Positions 34,963 through 44,134 of a DNA stretch of 64,000 nucleotides are shown here, piece by piece. This DNA is from an uncultured Flavobacteriaceae bacterium (GTDB lineage Bacteria > Bacteroidota > Bacteroidia > Flavobacteriales > Flavobacteriaceae). The notes below the pieces were generated by a model that made no database searches, was not told the origin of the DNA, and saw nothing but the letters and a program-made list of their open reading frames with translations. Position numbers and translations under genes: made by a program. Position 1 is the first letter of the stretch. Each line of letters starts with the position of its first letter. The stretch spans positions 1 through 64,000 of the forward strand of contig CANNCA010000005.1 in assembly GCA_947503005.1 (NCBI GenBank), in the 5' to 3' direction.

Positions 34963-35304
34963 CTACTCCTCCTTTTCCATTTTTTTGTTAAGAAAAAACC
35001 CGACTAAAAGACCAATACCGGCCATGAAGAAGATAGAACCTGGGTAGGCGACATCTTCATCGAGCCCCATATTTTCTAATACGGCAGCTATAAAAATTGC
35101 AAGGCCTATACCAATAAGTAACAACGCGGTGTTTAGCGTAAGTACTTTCCAAGAAGAGGATTTGGCTCCACTCGCAAAAATACTGGCATCTGCACCTTTT
35201 TCAATCAGTGCCAATCGCTCTTTGTTCCTAGTTGAAAAATGTAAGTAAACGATTCCGAAAACCGCTATGAAAAAACTGATGGGGATTAAAATTTCCTCTG
35301 CCAT
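34963..35304 (-). CDS. DUF6249-like small membrane protein
   Basis: 113 residues with three hydrophobic helices (about 5-22, 52-75 and 85-105). The first helix is followed by STRNKERLALIEKGADASI, a pattern common in Bacteroidota proteins next to ECF sigma genes. It is divergent from the sigma factor gene 156 bp away and may belong to its regulon, which is inference. Cytoplasmic membrane; function unknown. Confidence 0.78.
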   Translation of the reverse strand: MAEEILIPISFFIAVFGIVYLHFSTRNKERLALIEKGADASIFASGAKSSSWKVLTLNTALLLIGIGLAIFIAAVLENMGLDEDVAYPGSIFFMAGIGLLVGFFLNKKMEKEE

Positions 35305-35460
35305 AATGATTTGTTTTAAAAGCTGAAACTGGTTCAGCCCTGATTGATAAATAAACTCTGTTCACCATTATGACGGTGTTAATTCAAAAAAGGTTACACA
35401 GATTGAAGTTTTTTTAGAATTCGGTAACCAGAGTTGTAACTTATACGTCATATATAGCAA

Positions 35461-36045
35461 ATGAGCCAAAACCAAGACCAACTAAATATTGACGCGGTCA
35501 TCAATGGCGATACCAGAGCTTTTGCCGATCTCGTGGATCGGTACAAACATATGGTCTATACTTTGGCGATGAAAATACTGAAAAATCGAGAAGTGGCCGA
35601 AGAAGTATCACAAGATGTCTTCGTCAAGGTCTATGAGCGATTAAATACCTTTAAGGGAGATTCAAAGTTCTCCACCTGGATTTATAGAATAGCCTATAAT
35701 AAAAGTTTGGATTATGTAAAGAAGCAAGGCCGCCGTCTGCGTACCACTTCGATTGATTCAGATAATGAATACCATTTAGAAACCATTGACAATGCACTTG
35801 ATAAGCTGGAAGTTGCTGAAAGACAAGAAGCTATCAAGGCAGCAATAAATGAAATGCCCGAAGTTGATAACGTTGTGATAACGCTTCATTATTTTGAAGA
35901 ATTATCTCTAAAGGAAATTGCGAAAATTATGGGTATTGAGGCAAATACGGTCAAAGTACGTTTGTTCAGGAGCCGAAAACGTTTGGCGCAAATTTTAAAG
36001 AATAAGTTAGAACCCGAATTTTTAAACAATTATGGAAGACAATAA
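35461..36045 (+). CDS. ECF-type RNA polymerase sigma factor
   Basis: 194 residues. Region 2 shows FADLVDRYKHMVYTLAMKIL, VSQDVFVKVYERLNTF and FSTWIYRIAYNKSLDY; region 4 shows ELSLKEIAKIMGIEANTVKV with the HTH recognition helix and RLFRSRKRLA. Redirects RNA polymerase to a specific promoter set. It overlaps the next gene, its probable membrane anti-sigma partner, by 14 bp. No Shine-Dalgarno sequence. Signal and regulon unknown. Confidence 0.93.
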   Translation: MSQNQDQLNIDAVINGDTRAFADLVDRYKHMVYTLAMKILKNREVAEEVSQDVFVKVYERLNTFKGDSKFSTWIYRIAYNKSLDYVKKQGRRLRTTSIDSDNEYHLETIDNALDKLEVAERQEAIKAAINEMPEVDNVVITLHYFEELSLKEIAKIMGIEANTVKVRLFRSRKRLAQILKNKLEPEFLNNYGRQ

Positions 36046-36451
36046 AAACAAGAAATACGATGCCTTCTTAAAAAGGCTAGTCGTCGAAGCGGGGTTAGAA
36101 GAGCCATCTGCTGATTTTACCCATACCGTGCTAAACAAAATTGAAACTGTTTCGAAAATGAACACAGTGTTCGTTTATAAACCATTGATATCTAAAAAGA
36201 CATGGTGGTTTTTGGCCGTTATGGTTAGCGGGCTTTTTGTGTACATTGTTTTCGGCAATCCTATTGTTGAATCAAACCTTCCTTACCTTATGGAGCTAAA
36301 AAAATTGCTGGCGTTCAATATGACGGGTAGACTTACTGTCACGACCGCTTCGAATACAGTTGTTTACGGCTTATTGGCATTTACTTTTTTCATGGTTGTC
36401 CAAATCTTTTGGCTTGACCGTAAATATGCTAAAAGTCTCGGTATGGGTTAG
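36032..36451 (+). CDS. Probable membrane anti-sigma factor
   Basis: 139 residues. A cytosolic N-terminus (about 1-55, ending near FVYKPLIS) is followed by a transmembrane helix WWFLAVMVSGLFVYIVF, a central periplasmic loop and a second helix near the end (YGLLAFTFFMVVQIFWL). No zinc-binding ZAS motif is visible, so the assignment rests on the 14-bp overlap with the ECF sigma gene and the topology. Likely holds the sigma factor at the membrane. Confidence 0.7.
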   Translation: MEDNKNKKYDAFLKRLVVEAGLEEPSADFTHTVLNKIETVSKMNTVFVYKPLISKKTWWFLAVMVSGLFVYIVFGNPIVESNLPYLMELKKLLAFNMTGRLTVTTASNTVVYGLLAFTFFMVVQIFWLDRKYAKSLGMG

Positions 36452-36515
36452 TCAATGCCACTTTGCATCGCTCAACGAATTTGCATACTAAGAATATTGT
36501 TTATTTTTAGCGGTA

Positions 36516-38114
36516 ATGGCTTTATTCACTTTTATTCTGTTTACCGGATTTGTAGCCTTCTATGCGACTTGGAAACTCCGTCGTGACAAGCTTAACACCA
36601 GAGATGGTTATTTCTTAGGAGGACGATCGCTAACAGGTATTGTAATCGCAGGCTCTTTACTGTTGACAAACATCTCTACTGAACATCTGGTGGGTATGAA
36701 CGGTTCAGCCTACCGCAATGGTGCAATCATTGTTGCATGGGAGGTAACCTCCGCATTGGCATTGGTTATCGGGGCTTTGTATTTCGCACCCAAGTATTTA
36801 AAAATGGGCCTGACCACTATTCCAGAGTTTCTGGAAAATCGATTCGATGGTTTGACCCGAACCTTGGTCGCCCTTCTTTTGATTATCTCTTTCGTCGCGA
36901 CGCTGCTACCCATTGTTCTGTATACTGGGGCTTTGAACATCGAGGCGATTTTTGAAATTTCTGATTTATTGAACGTCAGTCAAAAAGATGGCATATGGAT
37001 TACTATTCTCATTGTCGGAATTATCGGTGCCGTTTATGCCATTTTTGGAGGATTGAAAATGGTAGCCTATACGGATACCATTAATGGTTTTGGGTTGTTG
37101 GTCGCGGGACTGCTAGTACCTATTTTGGCCTTGCTGGCTATTGGAGATGGAAATCCGTTGGAAGGATTGAGTAAAGTTTTTGAAAATAGCCCCGAAAAAT
37201 TCAATGTCGTTAGTCGAGAGTCGGGAGTAGGGGAAGGAGCTCGTACGGCTATTCTTCCTTTTGAAGTACTCTTTACGGGGCTAATGGTCAATCAAATTTA
37301 TTTCTGGACAATGCACCAATCGATTATTCAGCGGGTTCTTGGTGCGGTCAATCTAAAGGAAGCACAAAAAGGTTTGCTTTTCACAGGATTATTAAAGATT
37401 CTTGTTCCGTTGATTATTGTGCTTCCAGGATTAATAGGATTCTATTATTTCGGTGAAAGTTTATACGATAATCCTGATAGTGTATATCCACTATTGGTCA
37501 AAAAAGTATTGCCCTTGTGGTTGACCGGCTTTTTTGTTGCCGTAATGATGGGTGCAATTCTCAGTACATTCAATAGCGCATTGAACAGTGCCGCAACTGT
37601 TTTCAGTTTAGGGATTTTCAAAAGATACATATCCAAGGAAGCAAGTGAAAATAAGCTCGTCAAAATTGGAAAATGGACTTCGGCAATCCTGGCAATTTTC
37701 GCAATTGGTATTGCACCTTTTGTAGCCAACGCCCCTGAAGGACTTTATCAATTGTTGCAACAGCTCAACGGAATCTTTTTTATCCCCATTGCAAGTGTTG
37801 TCATCGCAGGATTTCTTTTTCCAAAAGTATCGGCTGCCGGGGCTAAAGCTGGTTTAGTCTTTGGACTCATCTTCTATGTGATAATGTACTATGTTTTGGA
37901 GGTAAATCTACATTTTGTACATATATGGGGCATTGAGTTCATTCTAAATATGGCTGTAATGCACCTAGTATCCATTTTTCTACCAAAAGGAGAAAAGTTT
38001 GAAATGAAAGATGCAGGAGTATTAGATTTGAAACCCTGGAATTATGCCAAGCCGTTTAGTCGGTTTTTGATTGTTTTTACGGTTATTTTGTACCTTGTAC
38101 TAGGAAACGTATAA
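36516..38114 (+). CDS. Sodium:solute symporter (SSS family), probable myo-inositol transporter
   Basis: 532 residues, about 13-14 transmembrane helices. SSS features include the GRSLTGIVIAGSLLLTNIST region of helix 1, GLKMVAYTDTINGFGLLVAG and NSALNSAATVFSLGIF (Na-site region). LNGIFFIPIASVVIAGFLFP lies near the end. It resembles SGLT-type transporters. It lies 77 bp upstream of myo-inositol oxygenase in the same direction, so inositol is the best guess for substrate. Sodium-driven uptake suits a marine cell. Confidence 0.88.
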   Translation: MALFTFILFTGFVAFYATWKLRRDKLNTRDGYFLGGRSLTGIVIAGSLLLTNISTEHLVGMNGSAYRNGAIIVAWEVTSALALVIGALYFAPKYLKMGLTTIPEFLENRFDGLTRTLVALLLIISFVATLLPIVLYTGALNIEAIFEISDLLNVSQKDGIWITILIVGIIGAVYAIFGGLKMVAYTDTINGFGLLVAGLLVPILALLAIGDGNPLEGLSKVFENSPEKFNVVSRESGVGEGARTAILPFEVLFTGLMVNQIYFWTMHQSIIQRVLGAVNLKEAQKGLLFTGLLKILVPLIIVLPGLIGFYYFGESLYDNPDSVYPLLVKKVLPLWLTGFFVAVMMGAILSTFNSALNSAATVFSLGIFKRYISKEASENKLVKIGKWTSAILAIFAIGIAPFVANAPEGLYQLLQQLNGIFFIPIASVVIAGFLFPKVSAAGAKAGLVFGLIFYVIMYYVLEVNLHFVHIWGIEFILNMAVMHLVSIFLPKGEKFEMKDAGVLDLKPWNYAKPFSRFLIVFTVILYLVLGNV

Positions 38115-38191
38115 CCCATTGACCTGCGGTATATAACACTGAGCTTGTCATAGCACATACACTAAAGATCAACTGTTCAATTCAGTTTAGT

Positions 38192-39004
38192 ATGGAGGAA
38201 AAAACTTTTAGATACTACGAAGCGCCCGATGTATCTGCGGCGGTGAAAGAACACTACCGGAAAATGCGCAAAAACCAGACTTTAGAATATGTGCAAAAGA
38301 TGCACAAAAAATATCTGAAGTTTGATAAGCCTATGGATTTATGGGAAGCTATGCGCCATTTGAACAGTTTGATCGATGTCAGTGATCCTGACCTGGATCT
38401 TCCGAACGTACAGCATTTGATACAAAGTGCCGAAGCAATTCGAGCGGACGGTCGACCCGATTGGATGCAATTGACCGGACTCATTCATGATTTAGGGAAA
38501 GTCATGTTTCTTTGGGGTAGCGACGAAGATGGTACAAGCCAAGCCGAACAGTGGGGTATGGTGGGTGATGTTTTTGTGGTCGGTTGTGCGTTGCCAGATT
38601 CGTGCGTTTATCCTGAATTCAATGAAACTAACGCTGATATGCAAGAAGAGCGTTACAATACTACCACAGGTATTTATGAAGCAGGTTGCGGAATTGACAA
38701 TGTAGATTTAGCTTGGGGCCATGACGAATATCTTTATCAAGTATTGAACAATCATAAAGAGAATAAATTACCCGATGAGGCCATGGTCATGATACGTTAC
38801 CATTCTTTTTATCCTTGGCATACAGGCGGAAGCTATAAAGAACTTCTTAATGAAAAAGATGCCGATTATTTAGAAATCATTAAAGACTTCAACAAGTATG
38901 ACCTTTACAGTAAGAGCCAAAAAATTTATGATTTGGAGGAAGTCTTGGACTACTATCAACCCATTGCTGAAAAATATTTAGGTAGTGGCCCTATCTATTG
39001 GTAG
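38192..39004 (+). CDS. myo-Inositol oxygenase (MIOX)
   Basis: 270 residues, close to the animal and plant enzyme lengths. Converts myo-inositol and oxygen to D-glucuronate using a di-iron centre. Iron ligands of MIOX can be placed: PNVQHLIQSAEAIR, GLIHDLGKVM (His-Asp), LAWGHDEYLYQVL, MIRYHSFYPWHTGG and FNKYDLYSK. Cytosolic. The neighbouring symporter could supply the substrate; no uronate isomerase or inositol dehydrogenase genes lie in the window, so the downstream fate of glucuronate is not visible here. Bacterial MIOX is much less common than the inositol dehydrogenase route. Confidence 0.95.
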   Translation: MEEKTFRYYEAPDVSAAVKEHYRKMRKNQTLEYVQKMHKKYLKFDKPMDLWEAMRHLNSLIDVSDPDLDLPNVQHLIQSAEAIRADGRPDWMQLTGLIHDLGKVMFLWGSDEDGTSQAEQWGMVGDVFVVGCALPDSCVYPEFNETNADMQEERYNTTTGIYEAGCGIDNVDLAWGHDEYLYQVLNNHKENKLPDEAMVMIRYHSFYPWHTGGSYKELLNEKDADYLEIIKDFNKYDLYSKSQKIYDLEEVLDYYQPIAEKYLGSGPIYW

Positions 39005-39147
39005 GGTCCTAAAAAGCAGAACATGCATTTCACTTCAAAACAATTTTCTTAACAATTTTTAACTGACAACTATTCACCTTCATTTTCGTTTGGCAAAATT
39101 TTTGAATATGGGTTTACGCTTAAATGTGTAACTAAAATTGTTTAAAA

Positions 39148-39651
39148 ATGAAGAAAATAGCACTTCTTTTCTTGGCAGCAATTTTGACTACAAGTTGTAA
39201 TTCCCAAGAAAATAAAAAAGACCAAATAGAACAAGAAAAAGCGGAAAAGGAAATAACGCAACAGCCTAAGGGTACATGGAAAGTCGATAAAGAGTTCGAC
39301 GAAAACGGAAACCTGATTAGATATGATTCTATTTATTCGTGGTCATCCGCCGATGAGTTTGAGGATTTGAAATTGCAAGATAGGGATAGCTTGCTACAAT
39401 CATTTCAATCAAAATTTTTCCAACGCTTTTCAGGCTCGGACCGCTTCGGTTTCGACCCATTTATTGAACATGATTCCCTTTTCGGTCGAAGACTCTTCAA
39501 TGAAGATTTCTTTGGCAGTGATTTTGGCAAGGACTTTATGAATATCGACAAGATGCACGAACGAATGCAACGCTTGGAAAAGGAATTTTTTGAACGCTAT
39601 AAATCAAGGATGATTCTTCCCGAAGAAGAAAATGAAGAAGGGCAAATGTAG
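39148..39651 (+). CDS. Acidic lipoprotein of unknown function
   Basis: 167 residues. The lipoprotein signal MKKIALLFLAAILTTSC has lipidation Cys at 17. A charged Glu/Lys-rich linker follows, then GTWKVDKEFDENGNLIRYDS and a Phe/Asp-rich helical half (SKFFQRFSGSDRFGF, KDFMNIDKMHERMQRLEKEF). It has no recognised domain. Transcribed alone with its own terminator. Confidence 0.78.
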   Translation: MKKIALLFLAAILTTSCNSQENKKDQIEQEKAEKEITQQPKGTWKVDKEFDENGNLIRYDSIYSWSSADEFEDLKLQDRDSLLQSFQSKFFQRFSGSDRFGFDPFIEHDSLFGRRLFNEDFFGSDFGKDFMNIDKMHERMQRLEKEFFERYKSRMILPEEENEEGQM

Positions 39652-39683
39652 CTCTAGAATTAAAAACAAGTGTAGAAATAATG

Positions 39684-39711
39684 AACCGCTTCAATTTTTT
39701 GAAGCGGTTTT
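39684..39711 (+). terminator. Intrinsic terminator after lipoprotein gene
   Basis: AACCGCTTCAA pairs perfectly with TTGAAGCGGTT around a TTTT loop, followed by a short T-rich tail. It may also help stop the oppositely oriented htpG transcript. Confidence 0.85.
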
Positions 39712-39737
39712 AAGTTTCTGCATTTTAAATCTAGTGC

Positions 39738-41621
39738 CTATTTCACCATCTCATAACTTCGCTTGATGAATTCAGTAAGCTCTTCACCTTTCAACAAACC
39801 TTTTGACAATCTTGCCAAATCAATGCTTTGATTGATCAATCGCTCACGTTTTTTAGCTGTCTTGGTATTCAAAATTTCACCCACTAGTTCGTGATTGGTA
39901 TTCACGATGAGGTTATACATTTCGGGCATACCGCCCATACCGAACATTCCGCCACCGCCGGTTTGTTGCATTTCTTTCATACGACGCATGAATTCAGGCT
40001 CAGTAATAATAAATGGTGAAGCCGTACTGTCCATTGCTTCCAATTGAACAGTATATTTTTTGTCTTCAATTACTTCTTCCAAATTGGCTTTAAGTTTCTC
40101 TTTTTCTTCATCAGAGAGTTTTGAAATCGTAGTATCCTCTTTCTTGATTAAATTATCTAAATGATCAGCATCGACACGGGCAAAAGAGACTTTTTCTTTG
40201 GATGTTTCCAACTTTTGCATCAAATGACCGATTATGGGCGAATCCATCAGTAAAACTTCATAGCCCTTCGCTTTTGCTGCTTCGATATAACTGTGTTGCG
40301 CCTCTTTATCCGAAGCATATAACAAGACCAGTTTATCATCTTTGTCAGTTTGCAAATCTTTCACCTTCTCTTGAAGTTCTTCAAAAGTAAAGTAACTGCC
40401 ATCAACGGTTGGGTACAATGCAAACTTGTCAGCCTTTTCAAAGAATTTTTCTTCGGAAAGCATACCGTATTCAATGACGATTTTAATATCGTTCCATTTG
40501 GCCTCGAAATCTTCACGATTATTTTTGAAGAGAGAATTCAGTTTGTCCGCAACCTTTCTAGTGATATAGGAAGATATTTTCTTCACCGCCCCGTCTGCCT
40601 GTAAATAGGAACGTGACACATTCAAAGGAATGTCAGGTGAATCGATAACCCCTCGTAGCATTGTTAAAAATTCTGGTACGATACCCTCTACATTGTCGGT
40701 TACAAAAACCTGATTCTGATACAGTTGAATGCGATCTTTCTGAATATTGAGGTCGTTGGTCAATTTGGGGAAATATAAAATGCCCGTCAAATTGAACGGA
40801 TAGTCAACATTCAAATGAATGTGGAACAAAGGCTCTTCGAACTGCATGGGATACAGTTCACGATAGAAATTCTTATAATCCTCATCCTCAAGGTCGGCAG
40901 GTTGTTTTGTCCAAGCAGGATTGGGGTTGTTTATGATATTATCTACTTCCTCCGTTGGGGCAGGATCTTCTTCTTTTGCTCCCTCAGGCTTGGGTAGGGT
41001 ATTCGTTTTGGTTCCGAATTTAATCGGAATCGGCATAAATTTGTTGTATTTCTGTAAGAGTCCGGTAATTCGGTTTTCCTCTAGGAACTCTTTTGAATCA
41101 TCGGCGATATGAAGAATAATCTCAGTACCATGGTCTTCTTTCTTGCCTTTTTTCAGACTGAACTTTGGAGAACCATCACATGACCAATGTGCAGCTGGAG
41201 CATCTTTATAGCTCTTCGTGATGATTTCTACTTTATCGGCCACCATGAAAGAAGAATAGAAACCAAGACCAAAATGACCGATGATACCACTGTCTTTTGA
41301 ATCGTCGTATTTGTTCAAAAACTCCTCGGCTCCAGAGAAAGCCAATTCGTTGATGTATTTTTTTACTTCTTCTTCCGTCATTCCGATACCCTGATCGATG
41401 ACATGTATTTTTTTACCCTTCTTATCAATTTTTATTTCAATTTGTGGGTTACCATATTCAACCTTCGCCTCACCAATAGAGGCCAAATGTTTTAATTTGA
41501 GGGTTGCATCCGTAGCATTTGAAATCAGTTCACGAAGAAAAATCTCGTGATCACTATAAAGAAATTTCTTAATGAGTGGAAAAATGTTCTCTACCGAAAC
41601 ATTAATGTTACCTGTTGCCAT
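39738..41621 (-). CDS. htpG: Chaperone HtpG (bacterial Hsp90)
   Basis: 627 residues. GHKL ATPase N-terminus with HEIFLRELISNATDA, IDQGIGMTEEEV and IGHFGLGFYSSFMV; middle domain with FPKLTNDLNIQKDRIQLYQN; C-terminal dimerisation domain. An ATP-dependent chaperone for folding and stress protection in the cytosol. Asn and Asp ATP-binding residues are present. A GC-rich hairpin (41642-41661) lies 21-40 bp upstream of the start and could be in its 5' leader. Confidence 0.97.
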   Translation of the reverse strand: MATGNINVSVENIFPLIKKFLYSDHEIFLRELISNATDATLKLKHLASIGEAKVEYGNPQIEIKIDKKGKKIHVIDQGIGMTEEEVKKYINELAFSGAEEFLNKYDDSKDSGIIGHFGLGFYSSFMVADKVEIITKSYKDAPAAHWSCDGSPKFSLKKGKKEDHGTEIILHIADDSKEFLEENRITGLLQKYNKFMPIPIKFGTKTNTLPKPEGAKEEDPAPTEEVDNIINNPNPAWTKQPADLEDEDYKNFYRELYPMQFEEPLFHIHLNVDYPFNLTGILYFPKLTNDLNIQKDRIQLYQNQVFVTDNVEGIVPEFLTMLRGVIDSPDIPLNVSRSYLQADGAVKKISSYITRKVADKLNSLFKNNREDFEAKWNDIKIVIEYGMLSEEKFFEKADKFALYPTVDGSYFTFEELQEKVKDLQTDKDDKLVLLYASDKEAQHSYIEAAKAKGYEVLLMDSPIIGHLMQKLETSKEKVSFARVDADHLDNLIKKEDTTISKLSDEEKEKLKANLEEVIEDKKYTVQLEAMDSTASPFIITEPEFMRRMKEMQQTGGGGMFGMGGMPEMYNLIVNTNHELVGEILNTKTAKKRERLINQSIDLARLSKGLLKGEELTEFIKRSYEMVK

Positions 41622-41641
41622 AAAATTGAATTTTTATTGTC

Positions 41642-41661
41642 TTTCCCGCGTAGGCGGGAAA
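41642..41661. repeat. REP-like palindrome upstream of htpG
   Basis: TTTCCCGC-GTAG-GCGGGAAA, a perfect 8-bp stem with a 4-nt loop, unusually GC-rich for this DNA. A weaker palindrome of similar layout lies at 57716-57735. It could be a dispersed repetitive palindrome or a hairpin in the htpG leader. Confidence 0.55.
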
Positions 41662-41869
41662 CTATTAGTTAAACTCTTAAAATATTCGAAGAACCCACGA
41701 TATAAAGCCACTACATTAGGCAGTTTCAATAAAGGCAGGATTCGATTTCTAGCTGTTAAGCTATGGCAAGAGTAGTCAAAAAAAGTACCACACTACCAAA
41801 AAATGACAAACTGGCATTGTTGCGTCAGAAATGAACTAGAAAACTTTAACAAATATTTTTGTTTAAATA

Positions 41870-41902
41870 TTTGTTATAAAAGTTAAACAGAATGTATATT
41901 TG
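41870..41902 (+). promoter_or_regulatory. -33/-7 promoter for a short transcript
   Basis: TTTG at 41870-41873 and TATATTTG at 41895-41902 with a 21-bp spacer match the Bacteroidota consensus TTTG and TAnnTTTG. The transcript would start near 41908. Confidence 0.65.
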
Positions 41903-41907
41903 TAGAG

Positions 41908-42002
41908 TAAAATTGCTGTGAAAGAGAAAATTTTATTTACAAGTTTATTTATTGGTTAGGTTGTTTAAAAACGTGCTTTCAGCTTTGAGAGCACGTTTTT
42001 TT
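41908..42002 (+). ncRNA. Candidate short RNA or leader with attenuator
   Basis: About 95 nt bounded by a consensus-like promoter and an intrinsic terminator. It has a possible 13-codon frame from GTG at 41918 (V/M-KEKILFTSLFIG). Either a stand-alone small RNA or an attenuated leader of the TetR gene at 42058. No known RNA family was recognised. Confidence 0.4.
41968..42002 (+). terminator. Intrinsic terminator upstream of TetR gene
   Basis: AAACGTGCTTTC pairs with GAGAGCACGTTT (one wobble) around AGCTTT, ending in a run of eight T residues, 56 bp before the TetR start. Confidence 0.85.
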
Positions 42003-42057
42003 GATAAATTTTAATTGTAGAAAGAGTAAGGTACACGCAGTAAAATCTAAAACGATT

Positions 42058-42717
42058 ATGGCAACAAAAACAAAAATGAAGAAAATAACGGATGATGAGA
42101 TAATCAAACTGTACATGGACTATGTTTTGGAACACGAATCCGTACCAAAATCTATTTACAAGTTTTGTAAAGATGGTAAAATCGAGGAAGCTGCTTTTTA
42201 TGAACATTTTGGCTCGGTAACAGGTATTCAGAAAGCCATTTGGAACAAGTTCTATTCTAGTACGGAAACTTTAATGCAAAAGAATAAGGAGTACGAGCAA
42301 TTCTCCAATAAAGACAAGATGCTCACCTTTTTCTATTCTTTCTTTGAGCTATTGACACTCAATCGAAGTTACGTGCTATTTGCGCTTCAGAATGACAAAA
42401 CCATGATGAAGAACATGGAGCAGCTCAAAGGACTTCGACTTCATATAAAACAATTTGCTACAGAATTGATTAATCAAAGCAATGCGGATAAGAACCTTAA
42501 AATTACCAAGCACAGCCCAAAGTTGTTTTCGGAGGGCGCATGGCTACAGTTTCTATTTATACTGAAATTCTGGATGGATGATGATTCCGCCGGATTTGAA
42601 AAAACCGATATCGCCATCGAAAAATCGATAAACACCATTTTTGATGTTTTCGACAATACGCCTTTGGACAATATTATCGATTTTGGGAAATTTCTTTTTA
42701 AGGAAAAAATGTCATAA
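42058..42717 (+). CDS. TetR-family transcriptional regulator
   Basis: 219 residues from the ATG at 42058; the frame is open upstream but overlaps the terminator. The N-terminal HTH region is divergent but recognisable (KSIYKFCKDGKIEEAAFYEHF, then GIQKAIWNKFY), and the rest is helical ligand-binding domain. Followed 106 bp later by an ABC1/AarF kinase-like gene, a pairing that suggests joint regulation (inference). Confidence 0.82.
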   Translation: MATKTKMKKITDDEIIKLYMDYVLEHESVPKSIYKFCKDGKIEEAAFYEHFGSVTGIQKAIWNKFYSSTETLMQKNKEYEQFSNKDKMLTFFYSFFELLTLNRSYVLFALQNDKTMMKNMEQLKGLRLHIKQFATELINQSNADKNLKITKHSPKLFSEGAWLQFLFILKFWMDDDSAGFEKTDIAIEKSINTIFDVFDNTPLDNIIDFGKFLFKEKMS

Positions 42718-42823
42718 TTAATAACTTCCTTTCTAATAGGAAGTCCCGAATCTATAACGATAGGGAGTTGTATTCGCAAATTCCTTAAAATCATTGCTAA
42801 CTTCCCATAATACAAGAATTGCT

Positions 42824-44134
42824 ATGAAAACCCTTGATAAAATACCCACCGGAAAAATAGGCAGAGCCAGTAAACTGGTCACGACCGGAGTGAAAATCGG
42901 GGGTAACTATGCGAAATACTACGGTAAAAAATTGGTGAATCCTGATTTGAGCCGTGACCAATTGGATGAAGACAATGCCGAAGATATTTACGATGGACTC
43001 AAAACGCTCAAAGGCAGTGCCCTCAAAGTAGCACAAATGCTCAGCATGGAAAAGAACATGCTTCCTAGGGCCTACGTAGAAAAATTTTCGCTTTCACAAT
43101 TTTCCGTTCCGCCCCTTTCGGCACCCTTAGTTCGAAAGACGTTTAAAAAGTATTTAGGAAAATATCCGGAAGAGGTTTTCGATACGTTCGAAAAAGATTC
43201 AATTAATGCGGCAAGTATAGGCCAAGTGCATAAGGCTATCAAAGATGGAAAAGTCCTGGCCGTAAAAATTCAATATCCTGGGGTGGCCGATAGTATCAGT
43301 AGTGACCTGGCCCTGGTCAAGCCTATTGCCTTAAAAATGTTCAATATTTCAGGAAAGGATTCCGATAAATATTTTAAGGAAGTAGAAGATAAGCTTATCG
43401 AGGAAACCGACTATACCCTCGAAATGAAACAAAGCAGGGAAATTACCGAGTCTTGTGCGATTATTCCAAATTTAGAGTTTCCAAAATATTATGAGAACCT
43501 ATCCTGTGGGCGAATACTCACTATGGATTGGATGGATGGTACACCCATTGGTAGTTTCACTAAAACCGATTTTTCTCCCGAAATGGGCAACCGATTGGGG
43601 CAAACCCTTTGGGACTTTTTCATGTATCAAATTCACGTGCTGCGAAAAGTACATGCCGACCCGCATCCAGGAAATTTTCTGGTCAAAGAAAATGGAAACC
43701 TAGTTGCCATTGATTTTGGGTGTATCAAAGAGGTGCCGGATGAATTTTATGATCCGTATTTTGAGTTGGCAAAAAAAGAGGTTATCGAAAACGACGATTT
43801 ATTTACTGCCAAAATGTACGAGCTGGAAATACTAACACCAACCGATTCGCCCAGTGAGTTAAGGTTTTTCAAAGCGATGTTCAAGGAGTTGTTGTCACTT
43901 TTTACCGCACCTATGAACGAAAAAGTATTCGATTTCGGCTCAGGTGACTTTTGGGAAAGAATTGCCCTACTGAGTGAGCGCTTTGCTAAAGACACTGAAA
44001 TCCGAAAAATGAACGCCAATCGTGGATCGAAACATTTTCTATATATGAATCGAACCTTTTTTGGACTCTACAACCTACTTCATGATTTAAAAGCGAAGGT
44101 GGTTGTAAACAACTATATCAAGTATATGGATTAA
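42824..44134 (+). CDS. ABC1/AarF (UbiB-like) atypical kinase
   Basis: 436 residues from the ATG at 42824. Hallmarks: KxGQ-like KGSALKVAQMLSME, the Ala-rich loop of AASIGQVHKA, VKIQYPG with the catalytic Lys, VHADPHPGNFLV and AIDFGCIKEVP (metal-binding DFG). UbiB-type proteins support quinone and lipid metabolism; this member lacks the C-terminal transmembrane pair of E. coli UbiB and is likely cytosolic or peripheral. Ends convergently with the S9 peptidase, their stops overlapping. Confidence 0.92.
   Translation: MKTLDKIPTGKIGRASKLVTTGVKIGGNYAKYYGKKLVNPDLSRDQLDEDNAEDIYDGLKTLKGSALKVAQMLSMEKNMLPRAYVEKFSLSQFSVPPLSAPLVRKTFKKYLGKYPEEVFDTFEKDSINAASIGQVHKAIKDGKVLAVKIQYPGVADSISSDLALVKPIALKMFNISGKDSDKYFKEVEDKLIEETDYTLEMKQSREITESCAIIPNLEFPKYYENLSCGRILTMDWMDGTPIGSFTKTDFSPEMGNRLGQTLWDFFMYQIHVLRKVHADPHPGNFLVKENGNLVAIDFGCIKEVPDEFYDPYFELAKKEVIENDDLFTAKMYELEILTPTDSPSELRFFKAMFKELLSLFTAPMNEKVFDFGSGDFWERIALLSERFAKDTEIRKMNANRGSKHFLYMNRTFFGLYNLLHDLKAKVVVNNYIKYMD

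Larger units (their letters stand above)
41622..42057. other. 436-bp intergenic region with hairpin, promoter and terminator
   Basis: Contains the palindrome at 41642-41661, upstream of htpG; a complete -33/-7 promoter at 41870-41902 on the plus strand; and an intrinsic terminator at 41968-42002. Promoter and terminator together bound a possible transcript of about 95 nt in front of the TetR gene. Confidence 0.6.

Noticed and set aside
41918-41959. 13-codon frame from GTG in the short transcript
   Set aside because: Too short and with a weak start; noted as a possible leader peptide but not annotated as a gene.
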